Below, in pieces: positions 1-7,414 of a DNA stretch of 64,000 nt. The first letter of the stretch is position 1, and every line of letters starts with the position of its first letter. Source of the stretch: Rhodopirellula sp. (GTDB lineage: Bacteria > Planctomycetota > Planctomycetia > Pirellulales > Pirellulaceae); the NCBI GenBank assembly GCA_003513555.1, contig DOPG01000178.1:1-64000 (forward strand), in the 5' to 3' direction. Position numbers and translations under genes: made by a program. The notes under the pieces were generated by a model. That model searched no databases. It was given only the letters and a program-made list of their open reading frames with translations, and had not been told where the DNA came from.

Positions 1-1
1 C

Positions 2-277
2 CACTGCCTGGATGCGAAAGGCACAGAAGATGGTAAGCCCATCGTCCATTTCACTTATGACATGCTTGCCCAAAGCTGGGGAAGCCCGCTGATTGCTGAT
101 GGACACGTCTTCATCGGTGATGAAGACGGAGATGTGGCTATTTTCGAATTCGGAAAAGACAACGTCGAACCTATCGATGAAATCAACATGGGCAGCAGCG
201 TCTACAGCACCCCCGTGGGTGCTAATGAATCCATTTTCATAAGCACCAAAGACAAACTTTTCTCAATCGGAAAGTAG
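2..277 (+). CDS. PQQ-like beta-propeller repeat protein, C-terminal end (partial)
   Basis: The reading frame is open from the window edge and ends at a TAG at 275-277, giving about 91 residues. The visible part has the repeating pattern of PQQ-type (WD40-like) beta-propeller blades: short strands ending in GSPLIADGHVFIGDEDGDV, then a second blade STPVGANESIFISTKDKLFSIG. Planctomycetes encode many secreted propeller proteins of this kind, usually of unknown ligand. The N-terminus, any signal peptide and any fused domain lie outside the window, so the function cannot be stated. A strong hairpin follows at 321-359. Confidence 0.7.
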   Translation, partial: HCLDAKGTEDGKPIVHFTYDMLAQSWGSPLIADGHVFIGDEDGDVAIFEFGKDNVEPIDEINMGSSVYSTPVGANESIFISTKDKLFSIGK

Positions 278-320
278 TAAGTAAAGTACTAAAGTCACAG
301 TCAGTCATCTCTGCACGACC

Positions 321-359
321 AACAACCCTTTGGAACAAAAGAACTACCAAAGGGTTGTT
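321..359 (+). terminator. Perfect 13-bp inverted repeat, probable transcription terminator
   Basis: Arms aacaaccctttgg (321-333) and ccaaagggttgtt (347-359) are exactly complementary, with a 13-base loop. The hairpin lies 43 bases after the propeller stop and 22 bases before the next start. It is followed by a mixed rather than pure T tract (gttgttccgattt), so it could be a weak intrinsic terminator or a processing hairpin. Confidence 0.6.
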
Positions 360-381
360 CCGATTTACTCATAAATAAAAC

Positions 382-765
382 ATGTCAAAAACTCTCTTGG
401 ACTGCGGTAACTGCGGTCCCGATTTCCATGCCATCAGGCAAATGGTCTCGAATCACTTCGGAGCTTCTGTTGTTCAGTCGCACGGAGTGGAAGACACTCT
501 GGAACTGCTTCGCAACCAATCAGTCGACCTGGTTACCGTCAATCGCAAACTCGACCGGGACTACAGTGACGGCCTTGATGTGGCTGTCGCAATTAAGTCG
601 GATCCCGATTTGGAATCGATCCCGGTAATGCTGGTTACCAACTATGACGAGCACCAGGAAGCGGCCATGGCGGCAGGATGCGTCAGGGGTTTTGGGAAGC
701 TTGCTATCAAAGACCCTGAAACACGAAACCTGTTGGAGCCATTTCTGCAATCAGATAAGGAATGA
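382..765 (+). CDS. Receiver-like (CheY-fold) protein with Asn at the phospho-acceptor position
   Basis: The protein has 127 residues, the length of a single receiver domain, with no output domain. The strand pattern fits: LLDCG near residue 5, VDLVTVNRKL at 48-57, PVMLVTNYD near 83, and GFGKLA carrying the conserved-type Lys. The aspartate that receives phosphate is replaced by Asn54 (VNRKL), and the acidic pair near the N-terminus is reduced to one Asp (D7). It therefore probably cannot be phosphorylated in the usual way and may act as a constitutive binding module. No kinase gene is adjacent. No clear Shine-Dalgarno is seen before the ATG. Confidence 0.7.
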   Translation: MSKTLLDCGNCGPDFHAIRQMVSNHFGASVVQSHGVEDTLELLRNQSVDLVTVNRKLDRDYSDGLDVAVAIKSDPDLESIPVMLVTNYDEHQEAAMAAGCVRGFGKLAIKDPETRNLLEPFLQSDKE

Positions 766-769
766 CTCA

Positions 770-919
770 ATGAGTCAGCCTCACACCCCAAAACGCGTCG
801 CTGGACAGCCAGATTGGAGAACGCTATCGGGTACTGTTCCATTTGCTGGCCTTCTCTTGAACCTGATGGCGGGTAGGATGGAAAAGAACCCAAGCACAGA
901 AAGAGTCGATGAACGGTAA
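770..919 (+). CDS. Possible 49-residue small protein, unknown
   Basis: This short ORF begins four bases after the receiver stop codon and ends 11 bases inside panD. An AAGGA motif at 757-761 sits eight bases before its ATG, which would suit translational coupling. The product has a central hydrophobic stretch (VPFAGLLLNLMAG) and charged ends. I do not recognise it. It may be a chance ORF in the leader of panD. Confidence 0.25.
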   Translation: MSQPHTPKRVAGQPDWRTLSGTVPFAGLLLNLMAGRMEKNPSTERVDER

Positions 920-1319
920 GTATCGAAAACTTCTCGCAGCCAAAATCCACCGAGCCACGGTCACTGCCGCGGACGTTGACTACGAGGGAAGTGTAACCAT
1001 CCCACCCGAGCTACTTGATGCGGCGCGTATTCACCCCTACGAGTCGATACACGTCTGGAATACGACGCGTGGAACGCGACTGGAAACTTACGCAATTGCA
1101 GGGCTCAAGGGCTCCGATGACATTTGCGCCAATGGAGCTGCCGCGCACTTGGTTCGCCCAGGGGACAAGGTGATCTTGGCGGCCTACACGATGGTGCCAG
1201 AAGAGGAGGTCCAATCGCACCGACCTCAGCTGATTTTCGTGAATGAGGCAAATCGAGTCGTTCGCTGTGGGCCTGAAATACCCGGTCCGCAGCGACGCAA
1301 CGCCACGAAAGGCTTTTGA
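909..1319 (+). CDS. panD: Aspartate 1-decarboxylase (pyruvoyl enzyme)
   Basis: PanD converts L-aspartate to beta-alanine for pantothenate and coenzyme A synthesis. It is made as an inactive pro-protein that cleaves itself between Gly and Ser to create the pyruvoyl cofactor. The expected site is present as YEGS with Gly27-Ser28, three residues later than in E. coli. Arg57, Thr60, Tyr61 and Asn75 (NGAAAH) match the family's active-site R, T, Y and N at the same offset, and KIHRATVT near the N-terminus is a family signature. The length of 136 is normal. The stop overlaps the TTG start of the downstream transporter (TTGA). Confidence 0.95.
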   Translation: MNGKYRKLLAAKIHRATVTAADVDYEGSVTIPPELLDAARIHPYESIHVWNTTRGTRLETYAIAGLKGSDDICANGAAAHLVRPGDKVILAAYTMVPEEEVQSHRPQLIFVNEANRVVRCGPEIPGPQRRNATKGF

Positions 1320-1861
1320 TTCACGTGCAAGGATTCGGAATCGTCATCGTTGCTATTCTGATCGGATTGGTAGCCGGTTGCCTGTTGGGTACTCAGCCCA
1401 GCGTGAATGGCCAATTGGGCAAGTATCTCGAGCATCCCCTGCAGGCGTCGCTCATCTCTTTTGCTAGCGGAACACTCATCCTTCTAGTGCTGTCGGTAGT
1501 CACGAGAACCTTTCCGCCAGTTTTCACATCACCGCCTCGTGATTTTCCTTGGTGGATTTGGTGTGGAGGTGCGATTGGCGTCGTTTTAGTGACCAGTTCG
1601 CTGATTTTAGTGCCCCGAGTCGGTTCACTTCCTTGGTTTGCGGCGGTGATGACCGGCCAAACCATCGCTGCACTGCTATTGGACCATTTTGGATTATTGG
1701 GTAATCCCCGTGCCGAGGCTTCGCCACTGAGGCTGCTCGGAGCAGGTTTATTAATCGCCGGTGTTCTGGTCATCGTTCAGGCCAAGCGAGTGGAACATTC
1801 TCAGACCGAGGGGCCATCCAAACCTGATGCAGGAGAATCAAATTCTCCGCCCACGACTTGA
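1316..1861 (+). CDS. DMT-type membrane transporter, DUF606/YdcZ family
   Basis: A small integral membrane protein of 181 residues with about five hydrophobic helices: near residues 8-25, 42-62, 81-100, 105-123 and 139-155. GTQPSVNGQLG after the first helix and FASGTLIL in the second are typical of the DUF606/YdcZ half of the drug/metabolite transporter superfamily. Substrates of this family are mostly unknown. The ORF begins with TTG overlapping the panD stop by four bases; an in-frame GTG nine bases later is an alternative start. The tail after residue 155 is hydrophilic and Pro/Ser-rich. Confidence 0.75.
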   Translation: MIHVQGFGIVIVAILIGLVAGCLLGTQPSVNGQLGKYLEHPLQASLISFASGTLILLVLSVVTRTFPPVFTSPPRDFPWWIWCGGAIGVVLVTSSLILVPRVGSLPWFAAVMTGQTIAALLLDHFGLLGNPRAEASPLRLLGAGLLIAGVLVIVQAKRVEHSQTEGPSKPDAGESNSPPTT

Positions 1862-2019
1862 TCTCAGCGAAAATTCCCCCCCGAGAACGGCTTTTTCGAC
1901 CGGAAATTGCTAATCTTTCGGCCTACAAGCCCCCGAAACCAAGGAAACATCGATGATCCGCACAATCCACGGTTGAGGCAAATTTTAACCGTGCCTATTG
2001 TAGTGAGGTGAATACAGCT

Positions 2020-2532
2020 ATGAGTTCAGTTCCCCCAGAGATGAAATACCGCCAGATCGACAAGATCACCGCTATTGAGCCTGGAAAACGGCTTACAGCG
2101 GAGAGGACGCTGCGCGCGAACGAGGAGTACCTGAAGGATCACTTCCCGCGATTTCCGGTGATGCCGGGAGTAATGATGCTGGAAGCTCTCCACCAGGCAG
2201 CGGTCTGGCTGGTCAGGGCCGACGATGACTTTAAAACACCATTGGTATTGCTTCGAGAGACGCGAAGCGTCAAGTTCGGCGACTTTCTGGCTCCGGGTGA
2301 GACCTTGCAAATCGCAGTGGACGTAGTCAAACAAGATGGAAATCGAACCACTGTGAAGGCATCCGCCACAAAGCAGGGGCGCGTGACGGTCTCTGCACGA
2401 TTAACACTTGAACGCTGTTTCACAGGAGATCCGGAGCATTTCGGCACTGACAACAAGGTATTGGAATCTACAAAGCAACAGTTCATCGAACTTACCAAAC
2501 AACTTACTGAGCAAGTCGTCCTGAGCGACTGA
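2020..2532 (+). CDS. FabZ-like 3-hydroxyacyl-ACP dehydratase (hotdog fold)
   Basis: The 170-residue protein carries the FabZ active-site block DHFPRFPVMPGVMMLEA. His41 and Glu55 are in the positions of the catalytic pair that removes water from 3-hydroxyacyl-ACP. I chose ATG 2020 over the in-frame GTG at 2008 because GAGGTG at 2005-2010 makes a good ribosome site nine bases upstream. It opens a run of ACP, a second hotdog protein and a ketosynthase, so it probably acts on substrates carried by that ACP. It is longer than typical FabZ and diverged at the C-terminus, so it is likely a dedicated rather than housekeeping enzyme. Confidence 0.85.
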   Translation: MSSVPPEMKYRQIDKITAIEPGKRLTAERTLRANEEYLKDHFPRFPVMPGVMMLEALHQAAVWLVRADDDFKTPLVLLRETRSVKFGDFLAPGETLQIAVDVVKQDGNRTTVKASATKQGRVTVSARLTLERCFTGDPEHFGTDNKVLESTKQQFIELTKQLTEQVVLSD

Positions 2533-2586
2533 CTCGATTCATAACACTACATTCAAATTACGACACGTTCGCAAAAGGATTCACTG

Positions 2587-2982
2587 ATGGGCCTTTCCCA
2601 AGACGAGATTTTCGAAAAGGTACAAGAAGCTCTGGTTGAAGCGCTAGGGGTTGATGATGATGAAGTCAATCGTGAAGCAACTTTGGTGGGAGACCTGGGA
2701 GCTGAGTCGATCGACTTTCTGGACATCGTATTCAAGCTTGAAAAATCATTCGACATCAACATCGAACGTACGGAACTGGCACCTGAGGACATCCTCACCA
2801 ATGGTGATTACGTCAAAGATGGAGTTGTTACAGCGGAAGGCATGGCTGAACTGAAGCGACGAATGCCATGGGCCAACATGAGTGAATTCGAGCAGAATCC
2901 TCGCGTACAGGATTTTGGCAATCTTCTGACCGTCGGCGACCTGTGCAGTTACGTCGGCAGCAAAGTCGGTAGTGACGCCTGA
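2587..2982 (+). CDS. Acyl carrier protein with a C-terminal extension
   Basis: Residues 1 to about 85 form an acyl carrier protein: helix 1 (IFEKVQEALVEALGV), then the phosphopantetheine site GAESIDFLDI with Ser41, then an acidic helix 2. The total of 131 residues is well above the usual length of about 80. The extra 45 residues (PWANMSEFEQNPRVQDFGNLLTV and on) carry a second short helical region of unknown role. It lies 54 bases after the dehydratase and before the second hotdog gene, so it is probably the carrier of this cluster rather than the general fatty-acid ACP. Confidence 0.88.
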   Translation: MGLSQDEIFEKVQEALVEALGVDDDEVNREATLVGDLGAESIDFLDIVFKLEKSFDINIERTELAPEDILTNGDYVKDGVVTAEGMAELKRRMPWANMSEFEQNPRVQDFGNLLTVGDLCSYVGSKVGSDA

Positions 2983-3062
2983 ATTAGCTAGTCAAGCTTG
3001 TCGCTCACAGGTAACGATCAACTTCCAATTTCCAACTTTTTCTCTTTGTGGTTCATGAACCA

Positions 3063-3569
3063 ATGCGATGGTTTTGGATTGATCGATTCACCGAATTTGT
3101 GAGCGGCAGTCATGCTCGCGGGTACAAAAATGTAACGCTTGCTGAAGAAGCGTTAGACGAGTACTGCCCGGGTTTTCCAATGCTGCCACCGACCTTAATC
3201 ATCGAGGGCATGGCTCAGATGGGAGGAATTCTGGTTTCAGAGCATTTCCAATTTGACAAGCATGTGGTGCTCGCCAAGGTGGGCAAGGCAAAATTTCATA
3301 AACCAGCACGCAATGGTGACCAACTTTCGTTGGCAGTTGACTTGGATGCCGTTCAGGACACCGGAGCAACGGTAACGTGCCTCAGTCATACGGGCGACGA
3401 ACTTCAAGCAGAAATTGATTTGATGTTCGCGTTTCTTGAAGATGGTCGGTTCACGGATGGACCACTGTTTAATCCTGGCATGCTCAGAGACATGTTACGG
3501 ATGATGAATTTTTTCCACGTGGCAGTTGATCCTGATGGAAACCCTGTCCAAGAATACACCAACATCTAG
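3063..3569 (+). CDS. Hotdog-fold protein related to FabA/FabZ, catalytic His replaced
   Basis: This 168-residue protein aligns with the upstream dehydratase over the active-site helix: EYCPGFPMLPPTLIIEGMAQMGG against DHFPRFPVMPGVMMLEALHQAAV. The catalytic Glu is kept (Glu48), but Tyr34 stands where His is expected. It may be a non-catalytic partner of the first hotdog protein, making a mixed dimer, or an enzyme with another activity. The frame is open from a GTG at 3048; ATG 3063 is preferred because the protein then begins MRWFWIDRF, a usual hotdog N-terminal strand. It lies between the ACP and the ketosynthase. Confidence 0.75.
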   Translation: MRWFWIDRFTEFVSGSHARGYKNVTLAEEALDEYCPGFPMLPPTLIIEGMAQMGGILVSEHFQFDKHVVLAKVGKAKFHKPARNGDQLSLAVDLDAVQDTGATVTCLSHTGDELQAEIDLMFAFLEDGRFTDGPLFNPGMLRDMLRMMNFFHVAVDPDGNPVQEYTNI

Positions 3570-3641
3570 TTGCTCAACTCACAGCGATGGGTGAAAGTCC
3601 ATCGCTAACTGCTTCACCCCACTTCCAAGAAAGCTCGCCCG

Positions 3642-4925
3642 ATGCGTCGCCGTGTAGTCGTAACCGGAATCGGAATGGTCAACCCAATGGGACATGACGC
3701 TGACACCGTATGGTCTGGCTTGAAAGAAGGTCAGAGTGGTGTGGCCAAGACCACCCTCTTTGACGCCAGTGGCTTCCCTACCAAGATCAGCGCCGAGGTC
3801 AAAAATTGGGACATCGCCGATTCGGGAGAATCGGCTGAGGAGTGGAAAGATCGTGGCAGACACACCAAGTTTGCTGCTGGTGCCGCCAAGCAGGCAATTG
3901 CCGACAGCGGTGTTCTGGATTCCATCTCCGATCCGGCCCGCTTTGGCGTGTACTTGGGTAGTGGCGAGGGGAATCAGGATTTCAGAACCTTCAGCCGGAT
4001 GATGGCCGCTGCGTTAGCTGGTGGTGAGTACGACGCTTCAAAATTCATCAATGCTGGAATTGAATTGCTGAATCCTGCGAAGGAACTTGAGCAAGAACCA
4101 AATATGCCCGCCGCTCATCTGGCGACCATGTTCAATGCTCAAGGTCCGAACCTCAACTGTTTGACCGCCTGTGCAGCCAGCAGCCAAGCAGTCGGTGAGG
4201 CCACTGAAATCATTCGCCGCGGTGATGCTGACACCATGTTGGCGGGCGGTACACACAGCATGATTCACCCATTTGGTGTGACAGGGTTCAACCTACTCAC
4301 GGCTCTCAGCGAAAGCAACGATGAGCCGACCAAGGCCAGTCGCCCCTTTGATCGTCTGCGGAATGGTTTCGTTCTGGGCGAAGGATCTGCCATGGTGATT
4401 CTGGAAGAGCTCGAGGCTGCCAAAGCTCGCGGGGCGAACATTTACGGTGAAATTGCTGGGTATGGCACGACAGCAGATGCTTATCGCATCACCGACATTC
4501 CGCCTGATGGACATGGTGGAATCGCAGCCATGCGAATGTCCATTGCTGATGCCGGCTTACAACCTTCCGATATCCAGTATGTGAACGCCCACGGCACAAG
4601 CACAACCGTCAACGACAAAGTTGAATCTAAAGCATGTCGCGATGTTTTTGGCGAGCATGCTGCCAAGATTCCGGTGAGTAGCACGAAAAGCATGATGGGA
4701 CACTTGATTGCGGCCGCGGGAGTCACTGAAATGATTGTGTGCCTGCTGGCGATGCGTGATTCGGTGCTGCCCCCGACAATCAATTACGAAAATCCTGATC
4801 CAGACTGCGACCTTGATTACGTCCCTAATGAAGCAAGAGAGGCCGAAATTCGGTACGCACTTAACAACAGCTTTGGCTTCGGGGGGCAAAATGTCACTCT
4901 CTGTCTGAGTCGGTATGCGAACTGA
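3642..4925 (+). CDS. 3-oxoacyl-ACP synthase II-type ketosynthase (FabF-like)
   Basis: The 427-residue protein belongs to the thiolase-fold condensing enzymes, which extend an acyl chain with malonyl-ACP. The Cys-His-His triad is intact: Cys177 in TACAASSQ, His317 in NAHGTST and His354 in GHLIAAAG. RRRVVVTGIG at the start and NNSFGFGGQN near the end are family signatures. With the ACP and two hotdog proteins upstream it makes a minimal chain-elongation set; no ketoreductase is seen in the run. It is probably a specialised synthase and should not simply be called fabF. Confidence 0.88.
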   Translation: MRRRVVVTGIGMVNPMGHDADTVWSGLKEGQSGVAKTTLFDASGFPTKISAEVKNWDIADSGESAEEWKDRGRHTKFAAGAAKQAIADSGVLDSISDPARFGVYLGSGEGNQDFRTFSRMMAAALAGGEYDASKFINAGIELLNPAKELEQEPNMPAAHLATMFNAQGPNLNCLTACAASSQAVGEATEIIRRGDADTMLAGGTHSMIHPFGVTGFNLLTALSESNDEPTKASRPFDRLRNGFVLGEGSAMVILEELEAAKARGANIYGEIAGYGTTADAYRITDIPPDGHGGIAAMRMSIADAGLQPSDIQYVNAHGTSTTVNDKVESKACRDVFGEHAAKIPVSSTKSMMGHLIAAAGVTEMIVCLLAMRDSVLPPTINYENPDPDCDLDYVPNEAREAEIRYALNNSFGFGGQNVTLCLSRYAN

Positions 4926-4960
4926 TCTCGAACGAAGGTGGATGATTTCAAGAGTTTGCC

Positions 4961-5362
4961 ATGAACCACTTCAGCGACGCAGAACTCAGTGCATTTTTTG
5001 ACGAGGCTCTCTCACCTGCACGTTGCGCGGAGCTTGAGTATGAACTTCGCAGCAACACACAATTGCGGCAACGTCTGATTGAGGTTCGTGGACGAGAATC
5101 AGCAGGGCTACACACACTGGGTGCGATCTGGAGAAGAAACCGCCTCTCATGCCCAGATCGCTCCGAGCTTGGGCAGTTTGTTCTAGGAACACTTGAAATA
5201 GAACAAATGGATTACATTCAATTTCATCTTCAAAAAATTGGATGCCGGTACTGCCAAGCCAACCTTGCCGACATGGACCCCGCAGACAAGACGCCGGAAC
5301 AGGCGAAAACGCGGCGAAGTCGGTACTTCCAAACCAGTGCCGGATACTTGAAAAAGGACTGA
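4961..5362 (+). CDS. Small Cys/His protein resembling anti-sigma zinc domains
   Basis: A 133-residue hydrophilic protein. The N-terminal part (FSDAELSAFFDEALSPARCAELEYEL) resembles the start of zinc-binding anti-sigma domains. The C-terminal half has CPDRSELGQFVLGTLE followed by FHLQKIGCRYCQANLADM, in which one His and two Cys could bind a metal. No membrane segment is present. It follows the ketosynthase by 35 bases on the same strand and may be co-transcribed, but nothing in it suggests a lipid function. A regulatory role is a guess. Confidence 0.55.
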   Translation: MNHFSDAELSAFFDEALSPARCAELEYELRSNTQLRQRLIEVRGRESAGLHTLGAIWRRNRLSCPDRSELGQFVLGTLEIEQMDYIQFHLQKIGCRYCQANLADMDPADKTPEQAKTRRSRYFQTSAGYLKKD

Positions 5363-5374
5363 TCGCGACACACA

Positions 5375-5698
5375 TCACTTCGCTTGATAAAGCATTTTCT
5401 CGAGCCGATCGAGTGTGACGACCATCTGATTCCACTCGGTTACCACCTCCATCGTTGGTAGCGATGTTGAGTCATCGCGGTCAAAACCACGCTCACTGAT
5501 ACACACTCTTTGTGAAAGCACAGCAACGCCACCCTGCCCATTCGCATCCAGTCTTAACTCGTTTGAATCGGTCGCATTGCCTTCCATTGGCAGGACCTGT
5601 TGCATCGCCTGATGAACCGCCCACAAAGCAGCCTTACGTGTAGTTTCAGCCTGAACAACAGTCCGCATCGTGCCTGATTGAACATAATATTTGGACAT
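5375..5698 (-). CDS. Conserved-looking hypothetical protein, 107 residues
   Basis: I do not recognise a family. The product begins MSKYYVQSGTMRTVVQ, contains a helical region rich in Ala and Gln (AALWAVHQAMQQVLP), and ends in a Leu/Lys-rich helix. There is no signal peptide or membrane segment. The start at 5698 is preferred over the in-frame ATG at 5722 because AGAGGA lies about nine bases before it. The gene is convergent with the Cys/His protein, with only 12 bases between the stops. Confidence 0.6.
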   Translation of the reverse strand: MSKYYVQSGTMRTVVQAETTRKAALWAVHQAMQQVLPMEGNATDSNELRLDANGQGGVAVLSQRVCISERGFDRDDSTSLPTMEVVTEWNQMVVTLDRLEKMLYQAK

Positions 5699-6026
5699 TC
5701 GAGCATTCCTCTTTAAAACCATATTTTGAAACAGAAGTGTCGACCCCAGTGAACCAAGGTCTGTCGACCTGCCTCAGCTTGCCGACAACATCGGTATCGC
5801 AGCCCAACTGACACGTCTGGTCATACCGTCACAAAAACTGGCAAAAAGAGAAAAACGCCCACCACAGCAACCCTGCTGAAATCAATTCCAATACGATTAC
5901 AGAAATAAGGCCGCCTTCGGATCATCCCCAGCACTGGTTAAGCTGGCTCGGGTCAAGACTTGGCAAAGATTGCAAAGCCCTGAAACTCTAAGTATTCAAA
6001 TACATTAACTCGAAATCGTCTCAATC
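5699..6026. other. Intergenic region between divergent genes
   Basis: About 330 bases separate the leftward hypothetical gene from the rightward metallo-beta-lactamase gene. It must hold promoters for both. I see no strong -35/-10 pair, no long inverted repeat and no tRNA-like sequence. Confidence 0.5.
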
Positions 6027-7361
6027 ATGAAGCTGACTCACCATGGTGCCCACGAAGGTGTCACGGGCTCATGCCACCAATTGAATTGGGGAGACAAACA
6101 TGGGCTGCTTGTCGATTGCGGGATTTTTCAAGGGAATGAAGCTAGAAAACAGCCAAACCCTGAAATCAATTTTTCGCTCTCCAACATCGAAAGCTTGTTG
6201 CTGACACATGTGCATATCGACCACGCCGGTCGCATTCCGTACCTGCTCGCCGCTGGTTTTGAACGACCAATCTACTGCAGTTACCCAACGGCAAAACTAC
6301 TGCCCTTGGTAATGGAGGATGCACTAAGAATTGGATTCACCCGATCACGAAGACTGATCAGCAAATTCCTGAAGCAAGTCAAGCATCTTCTGAGGCCAGT
6401 TGAATATGACAGTTGGCAACAGATACCGGGTTCAGCATCCATCCGTTTGCGTCCTGCAGGACATGTACTCGGATCAACTATTTTCGAAGTCAAATTGCCA
6501 AGTGGAAAAACGGTTGTTTTCACCGGTGATATTGGAACGGGAAAAGATCCGCTATTACGCAAACCTGTCAGTCCACCCACGGCGGATCTATTAGTTCTGG
6601 AAAGCACATACGGTGACAGACTTCACGAAAGTCCGGAAAATCGTCAGCAAGCTTTGGAAGCTGTACTGCGAAGAACTCTACAAGATCGCGGCGTCACCAT
6701 CATTCCTGCATTCAGCTTGGGCCGCACACAGTCCATTCTCTATGAAATGAATGGAATTTTTGAAAAGCTGCAAAAAGAAAACGGTCGTTCGCTTCTCAAG
6801 CAAGTCGATGTGATTGTCGACTCACCCTTGGCATCAAGGTTCACAGAACTTTACAAAAGCATGAATTCGTACTGGGGTCGCGAAGCACAACAACTGATGC
6901 AAACTGATGATCAGCCACTCGTCTTCGAAAACTTAACAACCGTTGGCAGTCACCAAGAGCACAAGGAGACGCTCACATACCTGGAAAAGAAAAATCTACC
7001 AGCGATTGTGATTGCAGGCAGTGGCATGTGCACGGGTGGGCGTGTCCTGAACTACCTAAAGCGGTTTCTTGGCAACGTCACAACTGATATTGTTTTGGTC
7101 GGCTACCAGGCAAATGGAACACCGGGGCATTTCCTAAGTCGCGGCAGCGAGTGGGTCCGCCTGAATGGCCGCAAATACACGGTCGCTGCAAAAATCCACG
7201 CGATGCATGGTTACTCCGCTCATGCGGACCAGTTGGACCTGATTGAATTTGTTCAAAACATGGAAACGCGTCCAGAACAGATTCGCTTGGTACACGGCAA
7301 CTATCAACCCAAATTGATCCTCAGAGAAGAACTAACGAGGTTGGGATATCAGATCATTTGA
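6027..7361 (+). CDS. MBL-fold beta-CASP ribonuclease-like protein
   Basis: A 444-residue metallo-beta-lactamase protein of the beta-CASP/CPSF type, whose members cut or trim RNA. Motif 2 is LTHVHIDHAGR (His61, His63, Asp65, His66), and AGHVLGST, FTGDIG and STYGDRLH follow in order. The beta-CASP insert occupies the middle, and the C-terminal RMMBL part has GYSAHADQ and LVHGNYQPK with the late His residues. All metal ligands expected of an active hydrolase are visible. It resembles the archaeal/bacterial mRNA 3'-end factor-like group more than RNase J, which is longer. It stands alone; its target RNA is unknown. Confidence 0.88.
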   Translation: MKLTHHGAHEGVTGSCHQLNWGDKHGLLVDCGIFQGNEARKQPNPEINFSLSNIESLLLTHVHIDHAGRIPYLLAAGFERPIYCSYPTAKLLPLVMEDALRIGFTRSRRLISKFLKQVKHLLRPVEYDSWQQIPGSASIRLRPAGHVLGSTIFEVKLPSGKTVVFTGDIGTGKDPLLRKPVSPPTADLLVLESTYGDRLHESPENRQQALEAVLRRTLQDRGVTIIPAFSLGRTQSILYEMNGIFEKLQKENGRSLLKQVDVIVDSPLASRFTELYKSMNSYWGREAQQLMQTDDQPLVFENLTTVGSHQEHKETLTYLEKKNLPAIVIAGSGMCTGGRVLNYLKRFLGNVTTDIVLVGYQANGTPGHFLSRGSEWVRLNGRKYTVAAKIHAMHGYSAHADQLDLIEFVQNMETRPEQIRLVHGNYQPKLILREELTRLGYQII

Positions 7362-7414
7362 AAATCAGACTTGGCTAAACAGTTTCCCGACAGATCCACA
7401 CATCAAAGCATGTC

